Assembly: GCA_040754375.1 (NCBI GenBank)
Contig: JBFMCT010000004.1
Coordinates: forward strand, 1-64,000
Length of the DNA: 64,000 nucleotides
Reading direction: 5' to 3'
From: Actinomycetota bacterium
GTDB taxonomy: Bacteria; Actinomycetota; Acidimicrobiia; Acidimicrobiales; AC-14
Shown here: positions 9,045-16,297 of the stretch, piece by piece
How positions within the stretch are numbered: the first letter of the stretch is position 1
Layout of the letters: the number at the start of each line of letters is the position of its first letter
Translations under genes and position numbers: made by a program
The notes under the pieces: model-generated
Told to the model about the DNA's origin: nothing
The model's database searches: none
Seen by the model: only the letters and a program-made list of their open reading frames with translations

Positions 9045-9724
9045 CGGCCGGCCTCGGCGATGGCCGCCACCACGTCGCTGACCCGGCGGGCCGGCAACGG
9101 GTCGGTGGTGCGCACGAGCCTCGCCCCCAAGGAGAGGGCGAGGGCCGCGGGGGCGATGCCGTCCTCACCGGCCGGCACGGTGACCAGCCACGGGAGTGCC
9201 GGGCCGCCGGCTGGCGGCCGCTGTCCGGCCGCCACTTCGAGCACTACTCGCCCCGGGATGGTCTCGGCCCACGCCGCCGCGGTGGCGCGGTCGCCGGTCA
9301 CGACCACCGCGCCCGCGCCCCCCCGGTCCCCGGGCCGGCCCGCGCCCCCCCGGTCCCCGGGCCCTCTAGGGGCCGAACCGGTGGGCTGGCCCCCGGCCGG
9401 GGCCGCCCACCGCACCATCACGGCACCGGCGGCCACTGCCGCGGCCGTCACCTGGGGATCGCTCCCGGCGGCGAGGGTGACGGCCACCGGAACGGCGACC
9501 ACCGGGCGGACCGAGCGCACGGCCCCGGCTGCCCGATCGGCGTCCGTGCCAGAAGCCGTCCCCTCGGGGCCGGCGACCGGGTGGACCAGTTCGACGAGGT
9601 CGGCACCGGCGGCGGCTAGCGCCCGGGCACGCCCGACCAGGTCGGGGGAACGGGCGTCGAGGACGGCTACCACCAGCGAGCGGGTGGTGAGGTCGTAGGT
9701 ACGCTCACCGAGCCGCAGGAACAT
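9041..9724 (-). CDS. Degenerate dihydropteroate-synthase-like TIM-barrel protein
   Basis: A 227-residue protein whose pattern of strands (SLVVAVLDARSPD, then ALAAAGADLVELVHPVAGP) resembles the first strands of dihydropteroate synthase. The canonical NVTPDSFSDGG and GGESTRPG motifs are missing, so pterin and pABA chemistry is unlikely. A Gly/Arg/Asp insert around residues 120-140 is encoded by a 25-bp direct repeat (9312-9336 and 9339-9363), giving two in-frame copies of RPGDRGGAG. The C-terminus ends in LVRTTDPLPARRVSDVVAAI, again like the end of the barrel. The stop overlaps the holA GTG start by 4 bp. Family assignment is tentative. Confidence 0.6.
   Translation of the reverse strand: MFLRLGERTYDLTTRSLVVAVLDARSPDLVGRARALAAAGADLVELVHPVAGPEGTASGTDADRAAGAVRSVRPVVAVPVAVTLAAGSDPQVTAAAVAAGAVMVRWAAPAGGQPTGSAPRGPGDRGGAGRPGDRGGAGAVVVTGDRATAAAWAETIPGRVVLEVAAGQRPPAGGPALPWLVTVPAGEDGIAPAALALSLGARLVRTTDPLPARRVSDVVAAIAEAGR
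9312..9363 (-). repeat. 25-bp tandem direct repeat inside the DHPS-like gene
   Basis: Two identical 25-bp copies start at 9312 and 9339, a spacing of 27 bp, which keeps the reading frame and encodes a 9-residue Gly/Arg/Asp repeat in a loop of the barrel. The spacing suggests in-frame slippage. Confidence 0.75.
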
Positions 9725-9827
9725 GACGGCGCGACGGTAGCGGCGTGGTCCGGGGAGGGGCGGGCCGACTTCGTTGCGACCGGTCGAAGCCCGTCATGGA
9801 ACGCGGGGCGCCAGCCTCGCACGGCCG

Positions 9828-10688
9828 TCAAGCGCCGGGGGACGACGCGGGCGAGAGCTGGCGGCGGGCCTCGCCCACCATGGCAACCATGGCCCGGCGG
9901 ACCTCGTCGGGGGTCGTGCACGGCTCCGGGAAAGCCAGGCGGACGGCCGACCGGCCCTCGGGACCGGCCGCCACCATCTCGAACCCGTAGCTGTCCACCG
10001 CCGACATGGTCGCCTCGGCCGTCGACGGCCGACCGCCCTGGTGGCGGCACAGGAGCACCTGGGCCTCGGCGTGGTCGGCGTTCATGTGGCCGACGATGGC
10101 TGCGGCCGCTGCCCCGGCTAGAGGGTCGGGCCGGGCGCTGGCGTAGGCCGCCGCCTCGACCCAGCTCATGCGCCCGTAACCACCGACGTAGCGGATGGAG
10201 CCCACCGAGAGGCGGAAGAAGGTGAAGTCGCCGAAGTCGATGTAGTACGACGCCGTGGGCACGGCCTCCAGGTAGCGGGCCCGGGTGTCGGCTCTCTCGT
10301 CGGGCCCGACTTCGGCCATCAGCCCCAGCAGCGTCACCCGTCCGACGGCCAGCGGGTCGGACCCGTCGGGGACCGGTTCGCTCACGAGGAGGCTGGCGCG
10401 GGGGTCGCCCAGGGCGTTCTGGGTGTGTTGGGCCATGCGGCTCAGGAACAGGAGCGGGTTGCCAGCCCCGTCGATGGCGTAGCTGGCCACTGACCCGTAG
10501 GGGTAGCCCCCGGGCTCGACGGCCAACGTGCAGAGCGCCCCACGGCTCGAGGAGGCCACCAGCGTCCGGCACCGCTCGGCGTGGGAGGGCTCGGCCGGTG
10601 CCGGCCCGGCGGGCCGGGTCTCCGTGCTCCCGGAGCCCTCGCCGGTGCCGGCATCGGGAACGGCGTGCTGAGACGGTCGTTGCGTCAT
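9828..10688 (-). CDS. HugZ-like FMN-binding protein (PPOx fold plus DUF2470)
   Basis: A 286-residue protein. Residues 40-180 form a split-barrel flavin domain (RGALCTLAVEPGGYPYGSVA, then NPLLFLSRMAQHTQNALGDP and PRASLLVSE). This is the pyridoxamine-phosphate-oxidase-like fold found in FMN- or heme-binding proteins. The last third (IVGHMNADHAEAQVLLC, AVDSYGFEM) is the DUF2470 domain. The combination is that of HugZ-type heme oxygenases and related actinobacterial proteins. The ATG at 10688 is chosen because sequence upstream of it is not conserved in character and the frame merely happens to be open. Heme degradation would fit with the iron locus elsewhere, but the specific reaction is an inference. 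Confidence 0.8.
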   Translation of the reverse strand: MTQRPSQHAVPDAGTGEGSGSTETRPAGPAPAEPSHAERCRTLVASSSRGALCTLAVEPGGYPYGSVASYAIDGAGNPLLFLSRMAQHTQNALGDPRASLLVSEPVPDGSDPLAVGRVTLLGLMAEVGPDERADTRARYLEAVPTASYYIDFGDFTFFRLSVGSIRYVGGYGRMSWVEAAAYASARPDPLAGAAAAAIVGHMNADHAEAQVLLCRHQGGRPSTAEATMSAVDSYGFEMVAAGPEGRSAVRLAFPEPCTTPDEVRRAMVAMVGEARRQLSPASSPGA

Positions 10689-10860
10689 GGCCCCGACGGT
10701 AGGCGCTACCCGGCTGTTGGCGAACCGGTGTGCCAAACACGCCAGCGACGGCGCGTCCGCCACACCGGTCCAGGCGGCGGCCCGGGCTGGCGGGGGCGGC
10801 GTCAGGCTGACTCCACGGTGGCCCAGGCCATCCCCACCGGCCGAGCGCGCGCCCTGTCCG
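10689..10860. other. Intergenic region upstream of HugZ-like gene
   Basis: These 172 bp separate the HugZ-like start from the end of the second crcB gene on the same strand. They probably hold the promoter of the HugZ-like gene. I see no RNA gene or repeat here. Confidence 0.4.
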
Positions 10861-11238
10861 TCATCTGACCAGGATGACACCGACGGCGAAGAGGCCGGCT
10901 GCCGAGCCCAGGCTGAGCGCCAGGTTGGCGAGGGCGAACCCGGCGGCGGCCACCCTGCGCCGATCGCCGGCCAGCTTGACCGTCTCCCAGGCGGCCGCGC
11001 TCCAGGTCGTGAGACCGCCGCACAACCCGGCCCCGACGACCACGAGGACCGTCTCGGAGGCTGTCCCGGCGGCCATCACGCCGGCTAACAACCCGAGCAC
11101 GGCCGAACCGATGGCGTTGACGACCAGGGTGGACCACGGGAAGCCCATGCCAGCCCGGTGGGTGAAGGCGACGTTCACCAGGTGGCGCAACACTGCCCCG
11201 AGGCCTCCGGCCAAGCCCACGATCACCGCGAGGGTCAC
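10861..11238 (-). CDS. crcB: Fluoride exporter subunit CrcB (second copy)
   Basis: A 125-residue, four-helix membrane protein of the Fluc/CrcB family of fluoride channels. It carries the family's GGLGAVLRH start, the STLVVNAIGS helix and GGLTTWSAAAWET. In Fluc channels the third-helix 'TTFSTF' motif supplies two pore-lining Phe residues; here both are replaced (Trp and Ala). The GTG start overlaps the stop of the first copy by 4 bp, so the two are made together, as expected for a heterodimer. Confidence 0.9.
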   Translation of the reverse strand: MTLAVIVGLAGGLGAVLRHLVNVAFTHRAGMGFPWSTLVVNAIGSAVLGLLAGVMAAGTASETVLVVVGAGLCGGLTTWSAAAWETVKLAGDRRRVAAAGFALANLALSLGSAAGLFAVGVILVR

Positions 11239-11690
11239 CCCGGGTTCCCGGCCGGAAGGCGCCGCGCCCCCAAGACCCCGAGGGCGGCGGCCGCAGTGCC
11301 TGCCGCGACGGTGGCCCCGACGTAGAGGGCGGCGGCCGCCCAGCGCCCGGCGCGGGCCAGTTCGTGGGTCTGTACGGCGAAGGCCGACATCGTCGTCCAC
11401 GAGCCGAGCAGACCGGTGCCAACGAAGGGTCCGGCCAGGCGCGGCGCCAGCCCCCGGGGGGCCCAGCCGGCCAGCAGGACGGCCAGCGCCCCGAGCAGCA
11501 ATGACCCGGACACGTTCACCGAGAGGGTGGCCCACGGCAGCCGCCCGCTGACGGCCGGCCAGGCCTGCTCGAGCTGGTAGCGGCCGAGCGTCCCCAGTGC
11601 TCCGCCGGCAGCCACGGCCGCGACCACGGCCCAACTGAGGGCTTCACCCGAGGCCTTGGCGCCCGGCGCGGGCTCACGATGGGCAGCCAT
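11235..11690 (-). CDS. crcB: Fluoride exporter subunit CrcB (first copy)
   Basis: A 151-residue CrcB/Fluc membrane protein. The start region AAGGALGTLGRY, the ATLSVNVSGSLLLG helix with the conserved Asn, and GSWTTMSAFAVQT identify the family. In the pore motif the first Phe is Met and the second Phe is kept. A GAGGAGGT ribosome-binding site sits just upstream of the ATG at 11690. The gene follows comEC after a gap of about 100 bp and is translationally coupled to the second crcB. Paired small CrcB proteins usually assemble as antiparallel heterodimers in Gram-positive bacteria. Confidence 0.92.
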   Translation of the reverse strand: MAAHREPAPGAKASGEALSWAVVAAVAAGGALGTLGRYQLEQAWPAVSGRLPWATLSVNVSGSLLLGALAVLLAGWAPRGLAPRLAGPFVGTGLLGSWTTMSAFAVQTHELARAGRWAAAALYVGATVAAGTAAAALGVLGARRLPAGNPG

Positions 11691-11792
11691 GTACCTCCTC
11701 GGACGCGCGAACGACCGGCCACCATAGGGCGGACTGGCACCATGCGGTCCAGGCCACCCGTCAGCAAGACCACGGCCCGGGCCGAGGCCGAG

Positions 11793-13583
11793 TCACCTTG
11801 GTGGGGCTCGGCTGGTGGACACGGTGGTCGCCAGGCGGCCGTCGGCGTGCTCGATGTGGACGATCAGGGCTCCGACCTCGACGACGCTGCCCGATGGCGG
11901 GACGGTGGCGCCCAGGACCTTGGACTTGGGCGGGGCCAGTACAACCCCGGCCGGGAACCTGCGCTGGAGGGTCTCGGCGGCGCGGGCCTCGCTGGTCCCC
12001 GGCCGGCTGGCGATCAGGATGTCGAGGTCGCGCACGCCTGCTTGATGGAGGGCCGACATCAACCGGTCGGGCGAGCCACTGGCTCCGTCGAGCACCAGGA
12101 CGGTCGCATGCCCATGGCGCCACAGGGTTGCTCCCCGGCCCACCGACACGGCCATGTCGGTGCCGGGCCGGGCGATCCCCACCGCGGGAAGCAGCATGGC
12201 CACCATCGCCAACCCCGCCCCGGCCCCGGCCAGCCCTCGCCGCCCCCGGGTCAGGGCCCAGGCACACCCGGCCAGGGCGGCCCCCGCGGCGACCACATGG
12301 GCGAGCCCGAGGTGGCCGAGGGGCATGGACCCGGTCACCCTGGCCACTCCGGCCACCCAGGCGAGCATGGCTCTCGTCGGCAGGTGTGCGAGGGTCGCCA
12401 GCGGCTCGCCCGCCAGCCCGGCCGGGAACCCGGCCGCCAGTCCCCAGACCATCAGCGGGCCCGACGCCGGCAGGGCGGCCAGGTTGGCCAACACCGTGGC
12501 CACCGGCAGGCTGCCGAAGGTAGGGACCATGATGGGGGCCACGCCCGCCTGGGCGGCCAGGGTCAGCCCGAGGGCGGCGGCCACCGGCCGGGGCCCGGGG
12601 ATCAAGGCGGTCAGTCGCCGGGCGAACAAGGCGATGCCGACGCACGCTCCCACCGACAGGCGGAAGCCGACGGAGTGCACGAGCATCGGGTCGATGATCA
12701 CCAGGGCGGTGACCGCCAGGGCTAGGGCCCTGACCGTCGATGCCGGCCGCCCGAGGTTGGTGGCCAGGAGCGTGACCGAGGCCATGGCCACCGCACGGAG
12801 CACGGGGGGCTCCCACCGCGTGATCACCCCGAACAACACGAGGACGGCCATGGCGGCCACCAGCCGGCCCCGCAACCCGAGGCGCTGGAGGACGGGCCCG
12901 GCCAGGGCCAGGACGAAAGCGACGTTCTGCCCCGACACGACCAGGAGGTGGGCCAGTCCCGACGCCCGGAAGTCGTAGGTCACCTCGGGCGGCTGGCCCC
13001 GGTCGTCGCCCAGCACGAAGCCTGTCAGCAGGCTGCGGCGCTCGATCGGGACCGACTCGGCGCCCGAGACGATCGTGCGCCGGATGCCGTTGGCCAGCCG
13101 GCTGGTGAGGCCGCCCGGCTCCCAGTCGCCGACCTCGTCGATGGTCATACGGGCGGAGATGTGCCGGGGCGCGAGCCAGCGCCGCAGGTCGTCGGGCAGG
13201 GGGCTGAGCCGGCCTTGCACTTCGACCCGCTCGCCCGCCAGCCGGCGGTCGAGCCGGCCCGCGGCCCGGCCCCTGGCCCAGGCTTCGACCCGGCGCCCGT
13301 CCACCCGGAGGTCGACGCGCAGCGCGCCCGACACGTTGCGGGGATCGCCCGCCAGCTTCACGACCCCGGCGAAAGGGGCGGGCTCGGGCGGGGCCAGGCC
13401 GGCCCACGATCTGGCCCCCATCTCCGATGAGGCCAGCGCCACTGCGATGACGAGCAGGAGCGGCCGGCGCAGGACCAGGGCGACCAAGGCGGCCACGACC
13501 GCCACCGCCAGCGGGACGGGCCTCGCCCACAGGGCGCCGGCCGCTGCGGACAGCGCCATGAGCACCGCGGCGACATCGCTCAC
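11793..13583 (-). CDS. comEC: ComEC/Rec2-family competence protein with degenerate C-terminal domain
   Basis: A 596-residue polytopic membrane protein of the DNA-uptake channel family. After a short N-terminal helix pair comes an OB-like domain, and then the competence domain: LLTGFVLGDDRG, FRASGLAHLLVVSGQNVAFV, TRWEPPVLRAVAMAS and VHSVGFRLSVGACVGI are the hallmark segments. The C-terminal part (MAVSVGRGATLWRHG, then LDILIASRPGTSEA) is where a metallo-beta-lactamase domain normally lies, but the HxHxDH zinc motif is absent and the domain is short. Nuclease activity is therefore unlikely. The GTG start at 13583 overlaps an upstream open frame by 4 bp, and comEA lies further upstream. Confidence 0.88.
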   Translation of the reverse strand: MSDVAAVLMALSAAAGALWARPVPLAVAVVAALVALVLRRPLLLVIAVALASSEMGARSWAGLAPPEPAPFAGVVKLAGDPRNVSGALRVDLRVDGRRVEAWARGRAAGRLDRRLAGERVEVQGRLSPLPDDLRRWLAPRHISARMTIDEVGDWEPGGLTSRLANGIRRTIVSGAESVPIERRSLLTGFVLGDDRGQPPEVTYDFRASGLAHLLVVSGQNVAFVLALAGPVLQRLGLRGRLVAAMAVLVLFGVITRWEPPVLRAVAMASVTLLATNLGRPASTVRALALAVTALVIIDPMLVHSVGFRLSVGACVGIALFARRLTALIPGPRPVAAALGLTLAAQAGVAPIMVPTFGSLPVATVLANLAALPASGPLMVWGLAAGFPAGLAGEPLATLAHLPTRAMLAWVAGVARVTGSMPLGHLGLAHVVAAGAALAGCAWALTRGRRGLAGAGAGLAMVAMLLPAVGIARPGTDMAVSVGRGATLWRHGHATVLVLDGASGSPDRLMSALHQAGVRDLDILIASRPGTSEARAAETLQRRFPAGVVLAPPKSKVLGATVPPSGSVVEVGALIVHIEHADGRLATTVSTSRAPPR

Positions 13584-14209
13584 GGGCGGAACCGAGTGGC
13601 ATCGGGCGCACGCCGGGCCCGCGGCACGCTCCCCCCGCCCGACATGACGGTGGGGGGCCGGCCCGGGGTCCAGCCGTCGACGGCTGTGGACGCCGGGCCG
13701 AGCCCGGCACAGCTGCTCCGAAGGCCGCTCACCGAGCCCAGCCCGTCCCCGAGCGGGTTCGGGCCTGGGCCGCCCCCGCACCTGGCCAGGGCCCGGCTGC
13801 CGTGGGCCTGGCCCGGCCCCGCACCCGCGGGCCCACCACGGACGCCGCCCCTACCTCCCACGCTGGCCCGCCCGCCTAGGGCCCTGCTGCCCGGCCCGAC
13901 CCCGCGGCCCACCACGGCGGCCCCGCCCCCTCGGCCCCCACTGGCCCGCGCGCGGTCCATGGCCCTGCTGCCGTGGGCCTGGCCCGGCCCCGCACCCGCG
14001 GGCCCATCACGGACGCCGCCCCTACCTCCACGCTGGCCCGCCCGCCTAGGGCCCTGCTGCCCGGCCCGACCCCGCGGCTCACCACGGCGGCCCCGCATGG
14101 CCCTGCTGCCGTGGGCCTGGCCCGGCCCCGCACCCGCGGGCCCAACGCGGCCCCCTGCCTCCCCCGCTGGTCGACGCCGGGTCAATCCGCGGCCCTGGGC
14201 CCGCGCCAT
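13580..14209 (-). CDS. Possible repeat-rich hypothetical protein bridging comEA and comEC
   Basis: A 209-codon frame fits exactly between the two competence genes. Its ATG overlaps the comEA stop (TGATG) and its stop overlaps the comEC GTG start (GTGA). It encodes an Arg/Gly/Ala/Pro-rich sequence with three copies of GPAGAGPGQAHGSRA. The DNA copies start at 13797, 13968 and 14106; the spacings of 171 and 138 bp are both multiples of three. Against a real gene: third codon positions look less GC-biased than in the neighbours, and a 1-bp indel between repeat copies changes the frame locally. It may be a rapidly changing linker protein or non-coding repeat DNA. Confidence 0.35.
   Translation of the reverse strand: MARAQGRGLTRRRPAGEAGGRVGPAGAGPGQAHGSRAMRGRRGEPRGRAGQQGPRRAGQRGGRGGVRDGPAGAGPGQAHGSRAMDRARASGGRGGGAAVVGRGVGPGSRALGGRASVGGRGGVRGGPAGAGPGQAHGSRALARCGGGPGPNPLGDGLGSVSGLRSSCAGLGPASTAVDGWTPGRPPTVMSGGGSVPRARRAPDATRFRP
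13791..14144. repeat. GC-rich tandem repeats between comEA and comEC
   Basis: A core of about 39 bp starts at 13797, 13968 and 14106. A longer unit of about 130 bp is shared by the first two copies, the first of which carries an extra segment of about 33 bp. The copies are nearly identical, which points to recent duplication. Confidence 0.85.
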
Positions 14210-14997
14210 CAGACCTTCACCAAGGGGCGGAGGGACTCGAGCTTGGCGGGGCCGATACCCGGGACCTCGAGCAACTCGGTGACGGACCGGAAGGGCCCGT
14301 GACGGGTGCGGTAGGTGATGATGGCGTTGGCCGTGGCCGGCCCGACACCTGGGAGGGTGTCGAGCTGGGCGGCCGTGGCCGTGTTGAGGTCGACCAGCCC
14401 GGCCGTGGTCGGTGGCCCGCCCCCGGCCCCTGCTAGCCCGCCGACCTCCGTGCTCGGGGGCTCGCCCTCGCCCCGCCGGGGGACGTAGACCCGGTCGCCG
14501 TCGGCCACTCGTGCGGCCAGGTTGAGGCGGTCGAGGTCGGCCTCGGACAATGGACCGCCGGCCGCGGCCAGCAGGTCGGCGACCCGGGCGCCCGCGGGCA
14601 GGGCATAGACGCCAGGACTGGCCACCGCTCCGGCGGCGTGCACCGTGGCCAAGGGACCCTCACCCGGGCCCTCGCCGACCGCCCCGCCCCCCGCTCCGCC
14701 GCCGACCGCTCCGCCGCCGACCGTTCCGCCGCCGGCCCCGGGGCCGGCCAAGGGACCGCCCGCAGGGTCAGTGGCGGGGGAGGCACCAGGCGGAAGGGCG
14801 CCTTCGGTGGCGCCCGCCTGAGGCAGGGTCAGGCGGGGGGCGGGCCCTGACGGCGAGCGCAGGACGCTCACCACGAACACGACGGCCACCGCCCCGGCCA
14901 GTGCAGCCGCCGGCCACCAGGCCCACGGGGGCACACGTTGGGCCCAGGGGCCGAGCCAGCTCGGCGGGGTGGCGGGGGTCTCGGACGGCGGCTCCAC
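14209..14997 (-). CDS. comEA: ComEA-family DNA-binding competence protein
   Basis: A 262-residue membrane-anchored DNA receptor. A hydrophobic helix (ALAGAVAVVFVVSVL, around residues 32-47) anchors it. A Gly/Ala/Pro-rich linker follows, then a SLBB domain (VHAAGAVASPGVYALPAGA, LDRLNLAARVADGDRVYVP). The C-terminal ComEA helix-hairpin-helix pair (VDLNTATAAQLDTLPGVGP and the GPFRSVTELLEVPGIGPAKL segment) binds double-stranded DNA. The order TM-SLBB-HhH is standard for this family. It starts with GTG at 14997; a TATGAT-like -10 box lies near complement 15048-15053. It heads the com gene set on this strand. Confidence 0.95.
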   Translation of the reverse strand: MEPPSETPATPPSWLGPWAQRVPPWAWWPAAALAGAVAVVFVVSVLRSPSGPAPRLTLPQAGATEGALPPGASPATDPAGGPLAGPGAGGGTVGGGAVGGGAGGGAVGEGPGEGPLATVHAAGAVASPGVYALPAGARVADLLAAAGGPLSEADLDRLNLAARVADGDRVYVPRRGEGEPPSTEVGGLAGAGGGPPTTAGLVDLNTATAAQLDTLPGVGPATANAIITYRTRHGPFRSVTELLEVPGIGPAKLESLRPLVKV

Positions 14998-15047
14998 GGG
15001 CGCGGCTCTCCCGGTCGATGGGACGACAGGGGGAAGCGCCTGAGGCC

Positions 15048-15053
15048 ATCATA
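15048..15053 (-). promoter_or_regulatory. -10 box of comEA
   Basis: TATGAT read on the minus strand, about 50 bp upstream of the comEA GTG, gives an expected leader of roughly 40 nt. Confidence 0.4.
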
Positions 15054-15124
15054 TACCGCAGGATGTGACAGTTCCTACCGGATCGCCTGGCGACCTCCTC
15101 GGCCGGGCCTCGAAGCGACGATCA

Positions 15125-15155
15125 CGCCCGTACCCCGGCGGGCGGGGTACGGGCG
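15125..15155 (-). terminator. Hairpin terminator downstream of the HEXXH protein gene
   Basis: A perfect 12-bp stem (15125-15136 with 15144-15155) with a 7-nt loop lies 19 bp past the stop of the gene ending at 15174 and before the comEA promoter. There is no strong U-run, as is common in high-GC actinobacteria. Confidence 0.65.
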
Positions 15156-15173
15156 GGGGATAGCCCGACAGGT

Positions 15174-15488
15174 CTAGCGAACCTCCCGCCCGGCGGCTCG
15201 CTCGGCCTCGATCTCCAGAGGGATCAGCCGGTAGGCAGCCCGGTGACCGAAACCGGCCCATCGCGCCCGCGCATAGGAGCCCAGGTAGGCCCGCAGGAAG
15301 CCGACAACCCCCAAGCGCCGCCACTGGCGAACGTGTTCCTCTTCGTGGCGCAGCAGGCGGGCGTTGCCGGCGTGGGCCGTCCGCACGGAGATGACCGAGC
15401 CGATCGTTATGGCATCCGAGCCCGGGGGAACAGGCCCGCCCACCCACAGCCAGTGGTCGCCCCGCCGCTGCCAGCCCACGCCGCCCAC
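15174..15488 (-). CDS. Small HEXXH-motif protein
   Basis: A 104-residue protein containing HEEEHVRQWRR (His48 to His52), the zincin-like HEXXH pattern, followed by a helical region with Arg/Trp residues and EIEAERAAG near the end. Small proteins like this, with HE.EHV.Q, occur in actinobacteria as putative metal-dependent peptidases or as inactive relatives (DUF4157-like). No signal peptide is visible, and the third zinc ligand could be a later Glu (EIEAE). It begins with GTG 17 bp after the thioredoxin-TPR gene, so the two probably share a transcript. Activity is inferred from the motif only. Confidence 0.65.
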   Translation of the reverse strand: MGGVGWQRRGDHWLWVGGPVPPGSDAITIGSVISVRTAHAGNARLLRHEEEHVRQWRRLGVVGFLRAYLGSYARARWAGFGHRAAYRLIPLEIEAERAAGREVR

Positions 15489-15505
15489 GCTCGTCCCGCC
15501 GGCCG

Positions 15506-16210
15506 TCAGTACAGCCGCGAGGCCAGCGCCCGGCGGTAGCGGGGGGTGCGGGGGTCGTCGGGGCCGAGCAGTTCGAGAACGTCGACGAACTCCTGGCGGG
15601 CGTCGTCGTCGCCCTTGACCCGGTCCAGCAGGCTGTCGAGGCGGGCCTCCACGTCGGCCGGCCGGCCGCCGTCGGGCCCGACGCGCGCCAGGGCCGCGAC
15701 CCGGCGGGTGGCCGGCGACTCCGGCACCCGGGCCAGCAGGGCCAGGGCCTCCTCGCTGTCACCGCGGGCCACGAGCAACTCGGCCAGCCCGATCACCGAA
15801 CGTTCGTGGGACGGGTCGAGCTCCAGCGCCTGCCGGTATGAGGCCTCGTCGCCCTTGGCGGCCAGGAGGTCGGTCTCGCTCTCGGGCGGGGCCAGGCGGG
15901 CCACGAACTCCCGGACCTGGGCTTCGGGCAGCGCCCCGATGAACGAGTCGACGACCTTGCCGTCCTTGAGGGCGTAGACCGCGGGGATGGACTGCACCCC
16001 GAAGGCGGCCGCCACCTGGGGGCTGGCGTCGACGTCGACCTTGGCCAGCTCGACCTGACCGTTGGTCTCGGCCACCACCTTCTCGAGCACCGGCCCGAGC
16101 GTGCGGCACGGCCCGCACCAGGCGGCCCACAGGTCGACCACGACCGGGACCTGGGTGGAGCGCAGGACCACGTCCTGCTCGAAGGTGGCGTCGGTGACAT
16201 CGGTAACCAT
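15506..16210 (-). CDS. Thioredoxin-TPR protein (YbbN/CnoX-like)
   Basis: A 234-residue cytoplasmic protein. Residues 1-110 are a thioredoxin fold with the active-site WCGPC (Cys32, Cys35) and the cis-Pro segment QSIPAVYAL. Residues 120-234 form TPR-like helices (LAAKGDEASYRQALELDPSH, LAELLVARGDSEEALALL). This matches YbbN/CnoX, a holdase chaperone linked to oxidative stress. Unlike E. coli YbbN, which has SxxC, both active-site cysteines are kept. The ATG at 16210 is preferred over one 13 codons upstream because GGAG lies 5 nt before it. Confidence 0.9.
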   Translation of the reverse strand: MVTDVTDATFEQDVVLRSTQVPVVVDLWAAWCGPCRTLGPVLEKVVAETNGQVELAKVDVDASPQVAAAFGVQSIPAVYALKDGKVVDSFIGALPEAQVREFVARLAPPESETDLLAAKGDEASYRQALELDPSHERSVIGLAELLVARGDSEEALALLARVPESPATRRVAALARVGPDGGRPADVEARLDSLLDRVKGDDDARQEFVDVLELLGPDDPRTPRYRRALASRLY

Positions 16211-16285
16211 GGCTTCTCCAGTCCTCCTGGCTTCGACCACTGGGGACAACCCTTCCCGGCGGGCCCCGATTCCATGGCACTGTTC

Positions 16286-16291
16286 TACGGT
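16286..16291 (+). promoter_or_regulatory. -10 box of PAC2 gene (leaderless)
   Basis: TACGGT ends 6 nt before the ATG at 16298. This spacing fits transcription starting at the start codon itself, and it supports 16298 over the ATG at 16274. Confidence 0.5.
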
Positions 16292-16297
16292 GATCGT

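Noticed and set aside
11691-11792. Possible fluoride riboswitch before the crcB pair
   Set aside because: The 102-bp gap has a few matching words (CATGGTGCC, ATGGTGGCC) but not the conserved aptamer core or the downstream TGATG segment in the right order.
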